DNA of 16,440 nt, taken from contig NZER01000460.1 of the NCBI GenBank assembly GCA_002690445.1, positions 1-16,440 on the forward strand, given 5' to 3'. Position 1 is the first letter of the stretch; each line of letters starts with the position of its first letter. This document shows positions 14,036 to 16,440 of this stretch, piece after piece. Position numbers and translations under genes: made by a program. The DNA comes from Candidatus Pacearchaeota archaeon (lineage in GTDB: Archaea; Nanoarchaeota; Nanoarchaeia; Pacearchaeales; GW2011-AR1). The notes under the pieces were generated by a model, which did no database searches, was not told the DNA's origin, and was given only the letters and a program-made list of their open reading frames with translations.

Positions 14036-16440
14036 CTTTAGAAAAAGAGCATCTATCTGAGCTTCTTACTCTTCTTGAGGCCACAGAATTTCTGCACAAG
14101 CAGCAAGGAGAATATAACCGCATAGAAGGGGGAGGAACGCCTGCGCCTCAAGCAGGCACTCCTGAAGCTGCCCATAGAGGTAAGAATTGGGACTATGTTA
14201 GTTCTACTCCCGCTCCGGAAGGTGCAGAGCGTTTAACAACGCCGCTTCCTGGAGGAAGGGCATGGTGGAGACGCAAGCCGACTGAAGGAGAGGTTGAGGC
14301 AACCGTTCCTCAGACAGAAGCAGAGGCATCAGAACGGCAGATTCCTCAGGAAAGAGTTTCACGAGGGATGCGTACTTTAGATAATCTTGAGGCTATGAGT
14401 GATGAGGAATTAGCTCAAGAGGCTATTGATGTCCGTAAGACTCATATAGCCAATCTAGGTATGGGTCAAAGTGAACTTGAGGGTTCCTATCTAAGTACCG
14501 AAGCTGCCAATAGGTATTTGAAAAGAGGACATCAGCTTCATGTAGCCACCACATCTATTAGTAATCCATATATTTTCAGAAAGGCTTCAGAATATTCTAC
14601 TTTCAGTTATCAGTTTCTACCTGAGGGAAAGACTATAGATGACCCAGATACATCTCCTAAGGATATTGCGGAGGCAGGACGTAAGGCTACTGAGTATTTA
14701 AAGTCTCAGGGATACGATTCTGCATATCTTCCTGAAGCTGAACGCAATGAAGGAATACTTGTCGTATTTGACCGTAACCAAGTGCGTCTTGGGGAAGGAC
14801 AGGAGATCACCTCAGAGCTTATTGCTTCAGAGACGAAGATAGCACGGGATGCTACAAAGACAGAAAAATTCACAAGGGCAATATATGGGGAGGACTGGGA
14901 AGAGAGGGAGAGAGCAGGAAAGCTTCGTCCGAAAGCAGTTCCTTTAACTCCAGAAGAGGAACAGCGACGGGAGAAAAAAGCACTTAAACAGGAAGAAGAA
15001 GAAACGGCAGATTGGGCAAAGAACCAACCTATTGAGGCAAAGAGATTATTCGATGAGTATGGTTTAGACCCCGACACAGGAGCCGCAGAGATTTTGCAAC
15101 TTGTGCGGTCTCACAAAGTTGATCATGGTGATGCCAGAGTGATGCTGAATCTGAGGTCTGGTAATCAGAGACAATATCAACGTGGTAGGTGGTTTGCAGA
15201 TGATCTAGGTCCCCCGAAGAGGGCCCATGCTCCTATTGGTTATATAGATATAGATGCACAGGAAGTACAAAACGCTGCTGCAATGGCAATATTGTCGCAT
15301 ACGTCTCCTGAAGGAATTTCTGGTGAATATGTTGTTTCTCCTGAGGAGGCGGTTAGTGTTACTCCTTTCTGGAGTCCTGGTGATGAGAAATCTGCAAACG
15401 AGTCATTAGAGGACCTTCCTGCCGTAGAAGAAGGTAAAGTTCGATTATTTCGTGGCGGTCACGATATAAAGGTATCTGATGAGCCAAGTGGAGAGATAGA
15501 TCAGGCTGAATTTAAAGTTCATGTGCGACTTGATGATCTTGAAGAATTTGTAAATAACGCTGGGGTTCCCTCTGTAAAACTTCCTTGGGGTGGAGCATAT
15601 AGTGAATTTTCTATTGAAAGAAAGGATCGGGGTAGATATCTAGCTGATCGAAAGGACCTCCCCAGTACTCTTTATCATGTCTCACCAGCGGGACCAGCGA
15701 TAGAATCCACAGGTGCGCTCTTAGCTACGACTCATGATCGCAGTGAAAAAGTTCAAGGAAAGGGTGGTCTTGGGGGCCCTCCCTTGGGAACGGTGTCTTT
15801 TACTGGTGATCGTAAGACAGCGGAGATGATAAGTCGAGAACTTATACGAACAGGAGAGGCGGCCAGGATTACCGATCCAGAGGAATTTAAAGATTTTCTT
15901 ATTCGTTTAGTGAGGGAAGATGAGATAAGTGCGGGGATACCCCAAGGTTCCATAGCAGAAACCGATCTTGGGCCTAATCGCCCTTCATTTGATAGTGTTA
16001 TGGATGTAGATCAGCAAATGTGGGATTTGAGAAGTCCTCTACATTTTCTAACTGAGTATTACTCGTACAGAAGTTCTGTGGCAGGAGAGTTAGCTTTAGA
16101 GAAAGCAGGGATAGCCAAAGACCCTGATGTGCCTTACTGGCGGAGACGGGCACAGTCAATGCCTCTAATTTCGACTTTTTATCCTTCTTTAGAGAATCCT
16201 GTAATTGTGGGTTCTTTACAGTCTCGTGAAGGTTTAGAACGAGCAAAGGAAATAAGACCAGAGAATATAAAGACGTTTACTGTTTCTACGGATAGTCTTC
16301 CTGAAGATGTGGTAATTAGAAGAGCCGATCCTCTAGATGAAATAGAGGTATTTGCTGATATTCCTGTACAGGCTACTCCTAGTTTACGGGAAACAGTAGA
16401 TAACGATCCTGAGTCCAAACATGTTATGGACACTCTGGCT
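14032..16440 (+). CDS. Very large polyvalent-type protein with ADP-ribosyltransferase-like segments (3' partial)
   Basis: From the ATG at 14032, which overlaps the redoxin stop (ATGA), the frame has no stop for 803 codons and runs off the window. Segment 1 (about 150-255) ends in GYDSAYLP (227-234) and LVVFDRNQVRL (243-253), the 'GYDG... VVFdp.QI' ending of ADP-ribosyltransferase-fold domains in phage head and polyvalent proteins. A Lys/Glu-rich coiled-coil-like linker covers about 305-335. Segment 2 has VRLFRGG (470-476). Segment 3 starts LYHVSPAG (547-554) with GTVSFTGDRKTA (586-597) and continues with NP.IVG and ENIKTF, a typical H-Y/S-E ART strand order. The N-terminus is Pro/Glu/Gly rich and probably disordered. 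Likely a virion or injected multidomain protein; whether any ART segment is active is unclear. Confidence 0.8.
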   Translation, partial: MTLEKEHLSELLTLLEATEFLHKQQGEYNRIEGGGTPAPQAGTPEAAHRGKNWDYVSSTPAPEGAERLTTPLPGGRAWWRRKPTEGEVEATVPQTEAEASERQIPQERVSRGMRTLDNLEAMSDEELAQEAIDVRKTHIANLGMGQSELEGSYLSTEAANRYLKRGHQLHVATTSISNPYIFRKASEYSTFSYQFLPEGKTIDDPDTSPKDIAEAGRKATEYLKSQGYDSAYLPEAERNEGILVVFDRNQVRLGEGQEITSELIASETKIARDATKTEKFTRAIYGEDWEERERAGKLRPKAVPLTPEEEQRREKKALKQEEEETADWAKNQPIEAKRLFDEYGLDPDTGAAEILQLVRSHKVDHGDARVMLNLRSGNQRQYQRGRWFADDLGPPKRAHAPIGYIDIDAQEVQNAAAMAILSHTSPEGISGEYVVSPEEAVSVTPFWSPGDEKSANESLEDLPAVEEGKVRLFRGGHDIKVSDEPSGEIDQAEFKVHVRLDDLEEFVNNAGVPSVKLPWGGAYSEFSIERKDRGRYLADRKDLPSTLYHVSPAGPAIESTGALLATTHDRSEKVQGKGGLGGPPLGTVSFTGDRKTAEMISRELIRTGEAARITDPEEFKDFLIRLVREDEISAGIPQGSIAETDLGPNRPSFDSVMDVDQQMWDLRSPLHFLTEYYSYRSSVAGELALEKAGIAKDPDVPYWRRRAQSMPLISTFYPSLENPVIVGSLQSREGLERAKEIRPENIKTFTVSTDSLPEDVVIRRADPLDEIEVFADIPVQATPSLRETVDNDPESKHVMDTLA

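Noticed and set aside
14706..15077. Minus-strand ORFs at 14706-15077, 15753-15953, 15998-16246 and 16179-16433
   Set aside because: They are antisense to the long uninterrupted + strand frame, have Ser-rich composition typical of shadow translation, and no start context.

Overview
This window is a compact stretch of a tailed dsDNA phage (Caudoviricetes-type) genome. All genes I can support are on the + strand. They are packed head to tail with ATGA-type or longer overlaps, and base composition is moderately AT-rich (by eye). There is no rRNA, tRNA, CRISPR array or insertion sequence. Both ends of the window cut through genes: a helicase at the left and a very long virion or effector-like protein at the right. 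The host is not identified. A B12-dependent ribonucleotide reductase and an apparent selenocysteine codon suggest a bacterium that has or imports cobalamin and makes selenoproteins.

Layout. About 1-9500 is a replication and recombination module, in this order: DnaB-type helicase (5' partial), small membrane ORF, CHC2/TOPRIM primase, gp32-like ssDNA-binding protein, small acidic protein, DnaN-like sliding clamp, family A DNA polymerase, RecA/UvsX recombinase, basic-patch protein, Vsr/DUF559-like nuclease, Cas4-like nuclease, coiled-coil protein, RuvC-like resolvase. Positions 9516-11759 encode a class II (NrdJ) ribonucleotide reductase for dNTP supply. Positions 11794-13809 hold small genes: a protein with a very strong Shine-Dalgarno, two membrane-anchored proteins, two small unknowns and an HTH/zinc-ribbon protein. 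From 14032 to the window end runs one uninterrupted reading frame of more than 800 codons with ADP-ribosyltransferase-like segments.

The most interesting item is at 13799-14035. A NrdH/glutaredoxin-like gene has a good Shine-Dalgarno, an ATG and the expected length. The first active-site cysteine of its CGPC-type motif is an in-frame TGA. Directly after that TGA is a two-part hairpin with a perfect 7-bp apical stem and a GUG loop, placed where a bacterial SECIS element belongs. UGA is a normal stop in at least six genes of the window, so genome-wide reassignment is unlikely. The simplest reading is a phage-encoded selenoprotein redoxin (U-G-P-C), probably the reductant of the phage's own NrdJ. 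Standard gene calling would start it at the ATG at 13844 and lose the active site.

Secondary points: the Cas4-like nuclease has His in place of one Fe-S cysteine; a full-length beta-clamp homologue is translationally overlapped with a family A polymerase that carries HDQ instead of HDE in motif C; the right end encodes a multi-ART polyvalent-type protein; and a perfect 20-bp palindrome lies inside a tiny gene.
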